A stretch of 64,000 nucleotides of DNA from Salinicoccus halodurans (GTDB lineage Bacteria; Bacillota; Bacilli; Staphylococcales; Salinicoccaceae), in NCBI RefSeq assembly GCF_900114445.1, contig NZ_FOTB01000001.1:56636-120635 (forward strand). The letters are read 5' to 3'. How positions within the stretch are numbered: position 1 is the first letter of the stretch; every line of letters starts with the position of its first letter. The notes under the pieces were generated by a model that worked only from the letters and a program-made list of their open reading frames with translations, did no database searches and was not told where the DNA came from. Position numbers and translations under genes: made by a program. Below, in pieces: positions 8,561 to 17,820 of this stretch.

Positions 8561-9595
8561 ATGAAGAAGATACTGGTTACAGGGAGTGCCGGATTCATCG
8601 GTTCCCATCTTTCAGCAAGGCTCCTGCAGGAGGGATACACGGTCGCCGGCATAGACAATCTCAACGATTACTATGATGTCGGACTCAAGAAAGACCGTCT
8701 GGAACTCCTGCTCCAAAACAGGGTCAAAAGCTATGAGGCGGATATATCGGATACGGGCAGTGTGATGGAGATATTTGAGTCGGAGAAGCCGGATATCGTA
8801 ATCAATCTGGCGGCGCAGGCGGGCGTCAGATACAGTCTTGAGAACCCGCATGCCTATATCACAAGTAATATCAACGGGTTCACAAATATACTCGAGGCAT
8901 GCAGGCATCAAAAGGTCGAGCAGCTGATCTATGCGTCGTCGAGTTCGGTATACGGGGCGAATACTTCGAAGCCTTTCTCCACTTCGGATAATATCGATCA
9001 CCCGCTCAGTCTGTATGCGGCAACTAAGAAGGCGAATGAACTGATGGCCCACACATACAGTCATCTGTACCGTTTGCCGACGACGGGCCTCCGGTTCTTT
9101 ACGGTATACGGCCCGTGGGGACGGCCGGACATGGCGTTGTTCAAGTTCACCAAAGCGATATTGGAAGACAGACCGATCGATGTATACAACAACGGCGACA
9201 TGCTTCGGGACTTCACATATGTCGATGATATTGTTGAATCAATCCACAGGCTCGTCAAACTGACACCAAAGCCGGATCCTGAGTGGTCTGGGGATAATCC
9301 GAATCCAAGTTCAAGCAACGCACCGTACAGAATATATAATATCGGCAACAATGCACCGGTCAGACTGATGGCATTCATCGAGGCGATTGAAAACAGACTC
9401 GGCAAAAAGGGGGAGAAGAACTTTATGCCGCTTCAACCCGGAGATGTACCTGAAACCTATGCCGACGTGGAGGATCTCTTCAGGACGACCGGGTTCAGGC
9501 CCTCTACGGATATACAGGACGGGGTGAATCATTTCATCGACTGGTATCTCGGCTACTACAGCACGGAGCCGGTGGCAGAAAGCCGGGTTATATGA
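8561..9595 (+). CDS. NAD-dependent sugar-nucleotide epimerase (CapI/TviC type)
   Basis: A 344-residue extended SDR. The N terminus [11 protein letters not shown] binds [13 protein letters not shown] is typical of UDP-hexuronate 4-epimerases, and the catalytic region is ASSSSVYG with YAATKK. These enzymes interconvert the C4 epimers of UDP-GlcA or UDP-GlcNAcA. The neighbouring gene is a UDP-HexNAc 6-dehydrogenase and no UDP-glucose dehydrogenase is in the window. I therefore favour UDP-GlcNAcA/UDP-GalNAcA or UDP-GlcNAc over UDP-GlcA as substrate, without certainty. Confidence 0.88.
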   Translation: MKKILVTGSAGFIGSHLSARLLQEGYTVAGIDNLNDYYDVGLKKDRLELLLQNRVKSYEADISDTGSVMEIFESEKPDIVINLAAQAGVRYSLENPHAYITSNINGFTNILEACRHQKVEQLIYASSSSVYGANTSKPFSTSDNIDHPLSLYAATKKANELMAHTYSHLYRLPTTGLRFFTVYGPWGRPDMALFKFTKAILEDRPIDVYNNGDMLRDFTYVDDIVESIHRLVKLTPKPDPEWSGDNPNPSSSNAPYRIYNIGNNAPVRLMAFIEAIENRLGKKGEKNFMPLQPGDVPETYADVEDLFRTTGFRPSTDIQDGVNHFIDWYLGYYSTEPVAESRVI

Positions 9596-9641
9596 TTGCT
9601 TTTCAATGTTTTGAAGCATAATCATGAAATGAGTGATGCAG

Positions 9642-10916
9642 ATGAATAGGAAAATTGGAGTGGTCGGTCTCGGGTACGTCGGACTCCCTGTCGCAGTTGC
9701 CTTTGGCAAAATCGGGAAAGTCATCGGTTTTGACATCAGTGACAGCCGGATCGAAGAACTGCAGAAAGGATACGACCGGACGAATGAAGTGGACGGGCGT
9801 GAATTGGAACTATCAAATGTTGAATTCACATCTGATAAAGAAGCGCTTCGTGCAGTGGATTTCATCATCGTCTCCGTACCGACACCGATCAATGAGCACA
9901 ATCAGCCGGACCTCTCGCCTTTGATCGGAGCGAGTGAAACCGTCGGTTCTGTGCTCAAGGAAGGGACAACCGTCGTCTATGAATCGACAGTGTATCCGGG
10001 TGCGACCGAGGAGGTCTGTGTGCCCGTGCTGGAGCAGATGTCGGGTCTTGCCGGCGGCAGTGATTTCCATGTCGGGTATTCGCCGGAGCGGATCAATCCG
10101 GGGGACAGGGAGCATACGTTTGAGAAGATAACGAAAGTGGTCAGCGGCCAGACAGACGAAGTGACGGATATCATCGCGGAAGTGTACAGTTCGGTAGTAA
10201 AAGCCGGTGTATACAAAGCGGAGAGTATCCAGGTCGCAGAAGCTGCCAAAGTCATTGAAAACATACAGCGGGATGTCAACATCGCGCTGATGAATGAACT
10301 GGCGGTCATATTCAATAAGATCGGCATCAGTACCCGGGAAGTGCTGGCAGCCGCAGGAACGAAATGGAACTTCCTGAAGTTTTCACCGGGTCTTGTCGGC
10401 GGACATTGCATCGGTGTTGATCCGTATTACCTGACGCATAAGGCACAGGCGATGGGCCATCACCCGGAAGTGATACTCGCCGGCCGGCGCATCAATGACA
10501 ATATATGCAAGCACATCATTTCGTCGATGGTCAAAACGATGCTCTGCAAAGGACTTGTGGTGCAGGGTGCGACCATCAATATGCTGGGTCTGACTTTCAA
10601 GGAGAACACACCGGACCTCCGGAACACCAAGGTTATCAACCTCATCAATGAACTCCATGAATTCGGCTTCAACATTGCGGTGAATGACCCTGTGGCGGAT
10701 CCGGGTGAAGCGAAAAGGTTTTATGATATCAATCTGAAAGATAAAGAGGACCTTGAGCAGACGAATGTCATGATGTTTGCGGTATGCCACGACGAATACC
10801 GTGAGAATAAGCGGGATTATCTCGATTATCTGAGTGAAGATGGTCTCGTAATCGATATCAAAGGAATCATTGATGACGGCGATCTGCGCGGGGAGCAGAC
10901 AGTGTGGAGACTGTAG
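9642..10916 (+). CDS. UDP-N-acetylhexosamine 6-dehydrogenase (WbpA/TviB family)
   Basis: About 424 residues. The N terminus IGVVGLGYVGLPVA is the NAD fold, SVPTPINEHNQPDL and GYSPERINPGD are family signatures, and GGHCIGVDPYYLTHKA contains the catalytic cysteine of UDP-sugar dehydrogenases. The sequence resembles the UDP-GlcNAc/UDP-GalNAc branch rather than UDP-glucose dehydrogenase. With the preceding epimerase it would supply UDP-GalNAcA or UDP-GlcNAcA, so the polymer probably contains an acidic amino sugar. Start is uncertain: the ORF opens at GTG 9633, but ATG 9642 puts the NAD motif at the normal distance. Confidence 0.9.
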   Translation: MNRKIGVVGLGYVGLPVAVAFGKIGKVIGFDISDSRIEELQKGYDRTNEVDGRELELSNVEFTSDKEALRAVDFIIVSVPTPINEHNQPDLSPLIGASETVGSVLKEGTTVVYESTVYPGATEEVCVPVLEQMSGLAGGSDFHVGYSPERINPGDREHTFEKITKVVSGQTDEVTDIIAEVYSSVVKAGVYKAESIQVAEAAKVIENIQRDVNIALMNELAVIFNKIGISTREVLAAAGTKWNFLKFSPGLVGGHCIGVDPYYLTHKAQAMGHHPEVILAGRRINDNICKHIISSMVKTMLCKGLVVQGATINMLGLTFKENTPDLRNTKVINLINELHEFGFNIAVNDPVADPGEAKRFYDINLKDKEDLEQTNVMMFAVCHDEYRENKRDYLDYLSEDGLVIDIKGIIDDGDLRGEQTVWRL

Positions 10917-10957
10917 AAGGCAATCCAGTAAGCGGCGCACAAAAAGATAGAGTTCGA

Positions 10958-11030
10958 ATGCCGAAAAAAAGAAAAGGATAGATATCCGGCATCTTGGAAA
11001 TCCCGGCAGGGGTGCAACAGGGATTTCTCC
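10958..11030 (+). promoter_or_regulatory. Two consecutive stem-loops before the flippase gene
   Basis: ATGCCG (10958-10963) pairs with CGGCAT (10987-10992). AAATCCC (10998-11004) pairs with GGGATTT (11020-11026) around a loop containing CAGGGGTGC (11007-11015), the same string as in the hairpin at 3947-3986. No U-tract follows. The surrounding gap (10917-11180) is 264 bases, long for an operon. Confidence 0.4.
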
Positions 11031-11050
11031 AAAGAAGGGGAGTGTCGGTC

Positions 11051-11191
11051 ATGCTCAAACGAAAGATGGGAAAACCAGGGTGTGATCCAGGAAAAAATGA
11101 TTTTCAATTTGAAGTCAGGAAGATAGATAATGACAGAGAGGGTCCAGCAGAAGAAATACAAGGACCTATAAGGATACGATATGAAGAATAA
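11051..11191 (+). CDS. Possible small ORF (46 aa) overlapping the flippase start
   Basis: ATG 11051 follows GGGGAG by about 9 bases and opens a 46-codon ORF with many charged residues (begins MLKRKMGKPG, ends RIRYEE). It overlaps the start of the flippase gene by 11 bases, an arrangement that would allow translational coupling. I recognise no family. The length is within what chance allows. Confidence 0.25.
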   Translation: MLKRKMGKPGCDPGKNDFQFEVRKIDNDREGPAEEIQGPIRIRYEE

Positions 11192-12377
11192 AATCCTGCA
11201 CGTGTGCTCCACGCTGCTGTTTTCATTCAACCAGTGGATCCAGGTCATCCTCATCACAAGAATGATCGGTCTGTACGAAATGGGGCTGTTTTCCTATTTC
11301 CTTGCGATAGTGGCGCCGCTCGTACTGTTCAGCAGATTCTCGTTTTCAGATCTTGTACCGACCCAGCGGAAATACAGCTACGGCTATACGATATTTGCGA
11401 GATTCAGAAGCATTCTCAACTATATCTTCCTGTTTTCGATGGTGGGTTTTGCCCTGACCATCGATTTCAAACCGTATGAAATCGTCTGCCTGATACTGTT
11501 CAGCGTATTCAAATTCTATGAGACGAAAGAGGATTTCATATATACGGAAAATATAGCGGAGGCCAATATCAGATTTCTGGCACAATCCAAAATCATCAAG
11601 AGCATCGTGACGATACTGCTTTTCGCCCTCGCGGTATTTTTGACCCACTCGCTCATAGTCGCAATCATCAGTCTGCTGGTTTCACAGATGCTCGTCTACT
11701 ATTTGTATGACAAGAGGTTTTCATCCTATGATAGTCATTTAGCGAAGCTGTTCGGAAGGATGCATTTCAGGCATATTTTCTGGCTGGGTATCGGGTTATC
11801 CATTGTCGGATTGCTGTCCTCGCTGAATGCGAACGTTCCGAGATATATTCTTGAACATTATCACAGCGTGGAGGATCTCGGCATATATGCAACGATCATG
11901 TATTTTGCGGCGATTTCATCGAACATTGTCATCACCATCAACCAAAGCTACATCGCGGAGCTTGCTTCGGCCGCTGCAGAGAGCCTGCGGAAATTCTACG
12001 GTGCGTTCCTGAGACTGCTGGGACTTTATCTGATTGTGATACTGCTTGGGAATATCATCCTCTTACTTTACGGCAATGATATCCTCGTGTTCGTCTACGG
12101 GGATGCATTCCGCGGCTATCAGACGGAGATGCTGCTGCTCGGTGCATTCATCAGCCTGATTGTCATTGAGAAGTCATTCGAAATGGCACTCAACATATTC
12201 AATCTTTATAACATCCAGGTCATACTGCAGATGGCGAATTTCGTCATCACTGTGATTCTGTCGATGCTGCTCATCGTGCCATACGGAATCAGAGGAGCAT
12301 TCATGGTGGCGGTCATCACGGCATTCACTGTCGTGGCTGCACAGATTTCAACAATACTCTATACAAGGAAATACTAA
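11181..12377 (+). CDS. Polysaccharide flippase (Wzx/MVF-like)
   Basis: A 398-residue integral membrane protein with around 11-12 hydrophobic segments across its whole length, beginning LLFSFNQWIQVILITRMIG as in Wzx-type lipid-linked oligosaccharide flippases. It would move the undecaprenyl-linked repeat unit to the outer face of the membrane. Position is typical: between sugar-nucleotide genes and the putative polymerase. The ribosome binding site is a modest AAGGA about 8 bases before ATG. It is somewhat shorter than many Wzx proteins, but both ends look complete. Confidence 0.8.
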   Translation: MKNKILHVCSTLLFSFNQWIQVILITRMIGLYEMGLFSYFLAIVAPLVLFSRFSFSDLVPTQRKYSYGYTIFARFRSILNYIFLFSMVGFALTIDFKPYEIVCLILFSVFKFYETKEDFIYTENIAEANIRFLAQSKIIKSIVTILLFALAVFLTHSLIVAIISLLVSQMLVYYLYDKRFSSYDSHLAKLFGRMHFRHIFWLGIGLSIVGLLSSLNANVPRYILEHYHSVEDLGIYATIMYFAAISSNIVITINQSYIAELASAAAESLRKFYGAFLRLLGLYLIVILLGNIILLLYGNDILVFVYGDAFRGYQTEMLLLGAFISLIVIEKSFEMALNIFNLYNIQVILQMANFVITVILSMLLIVPYGIRGAFMVAVITAFTVVAAQISTILYTRKY

Positions 12378-12398
12378 ATCCGGTTCTGGAGGTGGCAC

Positions 12399-13694
12399 AT
12401 GCTGCTCATTTGGGGTGTTACTTTAATCTATCTCTTTCTCGGGGCATCGTTGAATCATTTTTATTTCCCCGACAGCACGTATCTGACAGTGACATTCATA
12501 TGCATCACTTCAATTTTGCTGCTGCTGTCACTTCTGATAGAGTACTCGGAATTTTTCCTTGTCATATTTGCAAGTTTCATCACGCGGGTGTTTCTGCTGC
12601 TTGCCGATCTGTACATGATGGATGTGTTCGAGGTGCCCCACAGCGGGGATGATACTGAGAACTTCTATCTGACAGGCATCATGATCTCGGAGGATCTGTC
12701 CATGCTGAATGAATCGGTCTACGGCGGTGTTTATTCTCACCTGTTGGGCATCCTCTTCAATATATACGGGGATGACAGGCTGTTCGTCCAGTATCTCAAT
12801 ATACTGATTGCAATCACGGCAATACTGATCGTCATCCGGATCTTCAGGATGCTGGAGGTGCCGCACCGCACACAGATGGTGCTTGTGCTGGTTGTGGGAT
12901 TCTTCCCGCATTCACTGATATTCTCGGGCATTCTGCTGAGGGAATCCATCATTTCACTGTTTGTGGTCATGTCACTCTACTGCTTTATCAGGTGGTTCAG
13001 GGAAAAGGATCGGATCAGTGCATTTCTGAGTGTGCTGCTGGTGCTTTTCGCAGCATCCTTCCATTCGGCAATCATCGGCATACTGCTCGGCTATCTGTTC
13101 GGGTTCATCTTCTACCGGCATGACCAAAAAGCATTTCGTTTCACTCTGGAATCCGTCGTCCCGTTCAGTCTGTTCGCACTGATCATGACCTATGTGCTGG
13201 TCTTTCCGAGTATCGTTTCGGGACTGCCGATCTTCAATAAGGTGGATCAGGTGCTGAACAACAATGACAACATCTACGAAGCGTTCACATCGAGCCGGGG
13301 GGATACCGCATATCTGACCGGACTGGAAGTCAATAATCTGTTCCAGGTCGTCCTGTTTGCTCCGATCAAGATCATCTATTTCATCGCTTCACCGATGCCG
13401 TGGAGCGTGCGGAACATGAACGACCTGATCAGTTTCTTCCTGGACGGCGTATTCTATCTCTTCTCGGTTGTGGTATTCGCGCGTAACATCGATACAATCA
13501 AAAAACGACCCATACTGGGAATCCTGCTGCTGAGCATCCTCGCCGGATGGCTGATTTTCGGACTTGGGATTTCAAACGCGGGGACGGCACTCCGGCACCG
13601 CTTCAAATTTTTCTATATCGTCATCGTCGCACTTGGGGCCGTGTGGTCAAGAACGGGCAGGGGACAAAGGTTTGAACAGAGGTCCCGTCAGTAG
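12399..13694 (+). CDS. Putative polysaccharide polymerase (Wzy-like)
   Basis: A 431-residue membrane protein with about 10-12 hydrophobic segments and a large loop near residues 270-320 (KVDQVLNNNDNIYEAF). The motif NAGTALRHRFKF near the C terminus resembles the GT.LRHR signature seen in many Wzy-type polymerases. Sequence conservation in such proteins is low, so the call rests on topology, this motif and its place beside the flippase. ATG 12399 follows GGAGGTGGCAC. An alternative is an uncharacterised membrane glycosyltransferase. Confidence 0.65.
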   Translation: MLLIWGVTLIYLFLGASLNHFYFPDSTYLTVTFICITSILLLLSLLIEYSEFFLVIFASFITRVFLLLADLYMMDVFEVPHSGDDTENFYLTGIMISEDLSMLNESVYGGVYSHLLGILFNIYGDDRLFVQYLNILIAITAILIVIRIFRMLEVPHRTQMVLVLVVGFFPHSLIFSGILLRESIISLFVVMSLYCFIRWFREKDRISAFLSVLLVLFAASFHSAIIGILLGYLFGFIFYRHDQKAFRFTLESVVPFSLFALIMTYVLVFPSIVSGLPIFNKVDQVLNNNDNIYEAFTSSRGDTAYLTGLEVNNLFQVVLFAPIKIIYFIASPMPWSVRNMNDLISFFLDGVFYLFSVVVFARNIDTIKKRPILGILLLSILAGWLIFGLGISNAGTALRHRFKFFYIVIVALGAVWSRTGRGQRFEQRSRQ

Positions 13695-13716
13695 CATAAG
13701 CGGGTGCTTTTATGAA
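13695..13716 (+). promoter_or_regulatory. Small stem-loop with GCGGGTGC loop
   Basis: CATAA and TTATG pair around GCGGGTGCTT (motif GCGGGTGC at 13700-13707), directly after the putative polymerase gene. The stem is only 5 bp; it is listed because the loop carries the motif seen in other gaps of this cluster. A 12-codon ORF (13712-13750) starts in the 3' arm and overlaps the next gene's start, without a clear ribosome binding site. Confidence 0.25.
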
Positions 13717-13742
13717 AATAACAGGGTTTGGAGTTGTAGCCT

Positions 13743-14924
13743 ATGCATAGGAAAATGATTCAGGGCGTCACTTCCTCACTGAGCGTCGTGTTCATCAGGG
13801 AACAGGTCCAGTTCATAGAAAAGAACGGCTATCAGGTCACCGTTGTCTGCAACAAGGATTTCGAAACGTCGTATGACGGCATGACAGTTGAACATATTCC
13901 ATTCGAGAGGGAAATAAGCATATTACAGGATATCCGGACGCTCTACAGTCTGCTTAAGTATTTGAAACGGGAAAAACCGGACATCATCAATTTCAGTACA
14001 CCGAAAGCCGGGCTGCTCGGCATGGTTGCCGGACGGCTTGCCGGCGTCCCGACACGGATCTATATCCAGCGGGGACTGCGCCTTGAGACCGCCGGGGGAA
14101 TAAAGAAACATATCCTCTATGCGACTGAGAAGACCGCATGCAGTTTGAGTACACATGTGATCGTCGTCTCCGACAGCCTGGAGCGTGAGATGGTCGAACG
14201 GAAACTGCTCACGCGTGAAAAGATGGTCCGGATAGGCAAGGGCAGCAGTCACGGCATAGACACAAAAAAATATGACCCGGCGGCGATCGACTGGGACCGT
14301 CTGAACAATCTCCGAGATGAATTGGGAATTGGCCCATCGGACTTTATCATCGGCTACGCCGGCAGGCTTACGCGGGATAAGGGCATCAATGAACTGGTAG
14401 AATCTTTCATCAGTCTCGCGGAGCACCGCAGTCATGTGAAACTGCTGCTGATCGGGGACTTTGAAATGAGCGACCCGATTGAAGAAAGAAACATCCGGAG
14501 CATCGAATCCCATGCTCGGATCATCCATTGTGCATACACGGGGGGCATGGAATATTACTACAGCCTGATGGATGTATTCGCCCTGCCCACGTACCGTGAA
14601 GGCTTCAGCAATGTCAGCATCGAGGCACAGGCAATGGGCGTGCCGGTCGTCACTTTCGACTCGACGGGCGCGCGGGACACGATCGACCCGAGACGGACCG
14701 GCATCATTGTGAAAAGCAATGATGCGAAGGGGCTCAGGGATGCTCTGGAGGCGCTGATCGATAATGGCGTAAAGCGGAAAGCTCTGTCTGGAGCGGCAAG
14801 GAAGTTCATCGTCGATAATTTTGACAGGCAGTACATGCATCATGAACTGCTGAAGTTCTATGACAGCCTTGGAAAGCGGGGTGAATATGATGTTGAAGAA
14901 AATGATGAATACCTCGGTGCATGA
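13743..14924 (+). CDS. Glycosyltransferase, GT4 family (GT-B fold)
   Basis: A 393-residue two-domain transferase. The N-terminal half contains PDIINFSTPKAGLLG and a likely acceptor/membrane-facing basic region. The C-terminal half has IGYAGRLTRDKGINELVESF and the donor-binding EX7E region PTYREGFSNVSIEAQAMGVPVV, both typical of GT4. It would add one sugar to the undecaprenyl-linked unit on the cytoplasmic side. It is the only obvious classical glycosyltransferase in the cluster, so the repeat unit is short or other enzymes lie elsewhere. The next gene overlaps its 3' end by about 35 bases. Confidence 0.9.
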   Translation: MHRKMIQGVTSSLSVVFIREQVQFIEKNGYQVTVVCNKDFETSYDGMTVEHIPFEREISILQDIRTLYSLLKYLKREKPDIINFSTPKAGLLGMVAGRLAGVPTRIYIQRGLRLETAGGIKKHILYATEKTACSLSTHVIVVSDSLEREMVERKLLTREKMVRIGKGSSHGIDTKKYDPAAIDWDRLNNLRDELGIGPSDFIIGYAGRLTRDKGINELVESFISLAEHRSHVKLLLIGDFEMSDPIEERNIRSIESHARIIHCAYTGGMEYYYSLMDVFALPTYREGFSNVSIEAQAMGVPVVTFDSTGARDTIDPRRTGIIVKSNDAKGLRDALEALIDNGVKRKALSGAARKFIVDNFDRQYMHHELLKFYDSLGKRGEYDVEENDEYLGA

Positions 14925-16269
14925 CATATACTTCAGCTCGCCGGTGTTCATGCAGCATGCGTTTACGAGTGTCTACGGCTATAAGCTGAGACGGGAACGG
15001 TACAATGTGCTCTACCGCCGGGCCTTCAGACGCTATATGGAAGGGGGAACGAATCCGAAGGAAATGCTGTCCGATTTCATGCATCACCTGAAACAGAACA
15101 TCCCGTTCTACAGGGATATCAGGATCGATGAAGGCAATCTGTTTGAGAGTTTCCTTGCGCTGCCGGTGACAGTGAAAGAGGACTTGAGAAACGGGCTTGA
15201 AGAGCGGTCACACACGGTGGGAATCATGCGCAAATCCCGGACCAGCGGAACGACGGGTAAAAATTTGGCCGTCTATGACTCGGAATACGACCGTGCAGAC
15301 AGGATGGCGTACCTGGATTATATAAAGATGCAGAGCGGGGTGAAGCCCTTCTCTAAGCGCGCATCGTTCACCGGCCAGGAACTGACACCGCCGGACCACA
15401 GGAATATTCTCTGGCGCTATAATAAACCGATGAATCAGATTCTCTATGCAACCTTCCACATGACACCGGAGAATGTGGGACATGTGTATGAAAACCTCGT
15501 CAGGTTCAGGCCGGTGACCCTGGACGGGTTTCCGACATCGATCCATATGCTCGCCAAATATATGCTGTCAAATGGACTGAAGCCTGATTTTGAGGTCAGG
15601 GCTGTCTTTCCGACTGCGGAGACGCTTCTGCCCCACGTAAAGAGGGATATTGAAAAAGCCTTTGATACGGTTGTCATCGACCAGTACTCCTCGTCGGAAG
15701 GGGCACCGTTCATCTACGGCACCGAAGACGGCAAATATATCGTCGGCAAAGAGACGGGGCTGATCGAATTTGAACGGGTCGGACATCACCTCTATGACAT
15801 GATCGTCACGAGCTATATCAACCGCGCCACACCGATTGTCCGTTACAGGATCGGCGACCAGGTAGAGATCCGTTCGGACCGGAAATATCTGAACTCCTTC
15901 GATGATGACATAAAGATAGAACGCATCATCGGCCGCGCGGCCGATTACCTGACCGGCAGCCGGTCGAACAGGGTGACTGCCGTAAATATTTCATGGGTCG
16001 TCGACGGACTGGAGGAAAAAGTCATTCAGATGCAGTTTGTACAAACGGGGAGATATCATTATGTGGTGAACATGGTGGTCGAGGATGCATTCGAAAAGCA
16101 TGATGAAGATATCATCCGGGACAGGATGTACCGCCGGCTGGGGGAAGAGAGTGTCATACACTTTGATTATATGGAAGCAATCCCAAAAGAGAAAAACGGC
16201 AAAGTGCGGTTCATCATCAATCAAACCGGAAAGGAAGTGAGTGTCGGCGATACGGATGAATCGGTTTAA
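14890..16269 (+). CDS. CapK/PaaK-like adenylate-forming enzyme, copy 1
   Basis: About 459 residues of the phenylacetate-CoA ligase-like (CapK) superfamily. Core motifs: TSGTTGKNLAVY (P-loop, about residue 117), DQYSSSEGAPF (adenine/substrate region), VRYRIGDQVEI (conserved Asp) and PKEKNGKVRFI at the C terminus with the A10-type lysine. Such enzymes activate a carboxylic acid as acyl-AMP; in polysaccharide clusters the acceptor is usually unknown. It is closely similar to the next gene over its whole length. I chose ATG 14890 because it aligns with the paralogue start (MLKKMMNTSVHDIYF vs MLKELIGASTHNIYY). Confidence 0.85.
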   Translation: MLKKMMNTSVHDIYFSSPVFMQHAFTSVYGYKLRRERYNVLYRRAFRRYMEGGTNPKEMLSDFMHHLKQNIPFYRDIRIDEGNLFESFLALPVTVKEDLRNGLEERSHTVGIMRKSRTSGTTGKNLAVYDSEYDRADRMAYLDYIKMQSGVKPFSKRASFTGQELTPPDHRNILWRYNKPMNQILYATFHMTPENVGHVYENLVRFRPVTLDGFPTSIHMLAKYMLSNGLKPDFEVRAVFPTAETLLPHVKRDIEKAFDTVVIDQYSSSEGAPFIYGTEDGKYIVGKETGLIEFERVGHHLYDMIVTSYINRATPIVRYRIGDQVEIRSDRKYLNSFDDDIKIERIIGRAADYLTGSRSNRVTAVNISWVVDGLEEKVIQMQFVQTGRYHYVVNMVVEDAFEKHDEDIIRDRMYRRLGEESVIHFDYMEAIPKEKNGKVRFIINQTGKEVSVGDTDESV

Positions 16270-16441
16270 CTGAAGGCACGTGTTGTGGAAAGGTTCAAAG
16301 TGCGGTGCGTTTCTTTATTCCAAAGTGATTTTGCGCATGTTTCAAATGCCGTCACACTTGTGTTGAAGGCAATTTTGATTGAAGAAGTGGACAGTTTGCG
16401 CTGCCCGGCTTCTTAACAGTCTATGAGATAAGGTGATCTTA
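16270..16441 (+). other. Gap between the two CapK-like genes
   Basis: 172 bases between the paralogues with no convincing gene. It holds GTGTTGTGGAAA (16280-16291), nearly identical to 6057-6068, followed by a GCGGTGC string, and AAGAAG/CTTCTT arms near 16382-16413. A 28-codon ORF from GTG 16280 has too short a spacing to its GAAGG to be convincing. Confidence 0.3.
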
Positions 16442-17794
16442 ATGCTGAAAGAACTGATAGGTGCCTCGACACATAATATCTACTACAAGTCGCCGATATT
16501 TCTGCAGCACGCATTTACCAGTGCCTACGGCTATAAACTGAAGCGTGAGAGATACAACAAGCTCTACCGGGACGCGCTTTTGCGCTATGTCAAAGGCGGG
16601 TTCGATAAGAAGCAGACACTGATTGAGTTCATGCACCATTTGAAGCAGCACATCGACGTGTATGCTCGGATCGAGATTGATGATGACAACATCATCGACA
16701 GTTTCCTCAAGTTGCCGATGACAGTCAAATCGGATCTGAGGTATGAACTCGAAGCCCGTTCCTGGAGGAAGGGACAGATCAGATTTTCAGGGACGAGCGG
16801 TACGACGGGGGAGAGTCTGGCAGTCTACGATTCTGAATATGACCGTGCAGACCGGATGGCCTACCTGGATTATATAAAATTGAAGAATGGCGTCAGGCCA
16901 TTTGCGAAACGCGCATCGTTTACGGGGCAGGATCTGACACCGCCGGACCACAGGAATATTCTCTGGCGCTATAATATGTCGATGAACCAGATGCTTTATA
17001 CGGCGAACCATCTGACGGCGGATAACATCAGATATGTCTACGAAAACATGGCCCGCTTCAAGCCGGCGGCACTGGACGGTTTCCCGTCCGCCATCCATAT
17101 GGTGGCAAAATTCATGCTGAGCAATCATATAAAGGCGGACTGGGATGTGCTGGCGGTATTCCCGACCTCTGAAATCCTGCTTCCGTACGTAAAGACGGAT
17201 ATTGAGAAGGCGTTCGGCACGACGGTCGTCGACCAGTATGCGAGCGGCGAAGGGGCGCCGTTCATATACGGAAATGCTGACGGCGCGTATCAGATAGGAC
17301 ACGAAACCGGCCTCTTTGAATTCAAAAGGATCGGAGACCGTCTGTACGAAATGATCGTGACCAGCTTCATCAATTATGCGACACCGATCGTGCGCTACAG
17401 AATCAACGATCAGGTTGAAATCGATTCTGACAAAGATTATCTGAACTCCTATTCCGATGACATCAGGATCACCAGGATCTTTGGGAGAAGGTCGGACTAT
17501 CTGATTGGAAGCAGGGGGAATAAAGTGACCAGTGTAGGCATTGCACGGGCGGTCGAAGGCATTGAAGACAAAGTGATCGCCTTCCAGTTCATACAGAAGG
17601 ACATGAAGGAGTTCGTGGTGAATCTGGTGGTGGAGCCGGACTACGGTGAAAAAGAAGATAAGATATTCAAGGAACGGGTCGTGCGCCGGCTGGGACAGGA
17701 CAGCCGCTATCACTTCAATTATGTGGAGACGATCCCTAAAGATAAAAACGGCAAGGCCCGCTTCATCATCAATGAGATAAGCGGGGCAAAGTGA
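16442..17794 (+). CDS. CapK/PaaK-like adenylate-forming enzyme, copy 2
   Basis: About 450 residues, a full-length paralogue of the preceding gene with the same core motifs: GTSGTTGESLAVYDS, DQYASGEGAPF, VRYRINDQVEI and PKDKNGKARFI. Long stretches such as PDHRNILWRYN are identical between the copies, while other parts differ freely, so the duplication is old enough for divergence. All catalytic motifs are intact in both, arguing for two active enzymes, perhaps with different acid substrates or acceptors. ATG 16442 has AGGTG 6 bases upstream. The sugar transferase gene begins 26 bases after the stop. Confidence 0.85.
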   Translation: MLKELIGASTHNIYYKSPIFLQHAFTSAYGYKLKRERYNKLYRDALLRYVKGGFDKKQTLIEFMHHLKQHIDVYARIEIDDDNIIDSFLKLPMTVKSDLRYELEARSWRKGQIRFSGTSGTTGESLAVYDSEYDRADRMAYLDYIKLKNGVRPFAKRASFTGQDLTPPDHRNILWRYNMSMNQMLYTANHLTADNIRYVYENMARFKPAALDGFPSAIHMVAKFMLSNHIKADWDVLAVFPTSEILLPYVKTDIEKAFGTTVVDQYASGEGAPFIYGNADGAYQIGHETGLFEFKRIGDRLYEMIVTSFINYATPIVRYRINDQVEIDSDKDYLNSYSDDIRITRIFGRRSDYLIGSRGNKVTSVGIARAVEGIEDKVIAFQFIQKDMKEFVVNLVVEPDYGEKEDKIFKERVVRRLGQDSRYHFNYVETIPKDKNGKARFIINEISGAK

Positions 17795-17820
17795 ATGGAT
17801 TGTCCATGGGAGGTGCCGTA

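Noticed and set aside
13923..14951. 342-codon open frame on the minus strand
   Set aside because: Entirely antisense to the glycosyltransferase gene, with no family features; a by-product of codon bias.
16280..16366. 28-codon ORF starting GTG TTG TGG AAA
   Set aside because: GAAGG lies only 3 bases before the GTG, too close for efficient initiation; the nucleotide similarity to 6057-6068 is reported instead.
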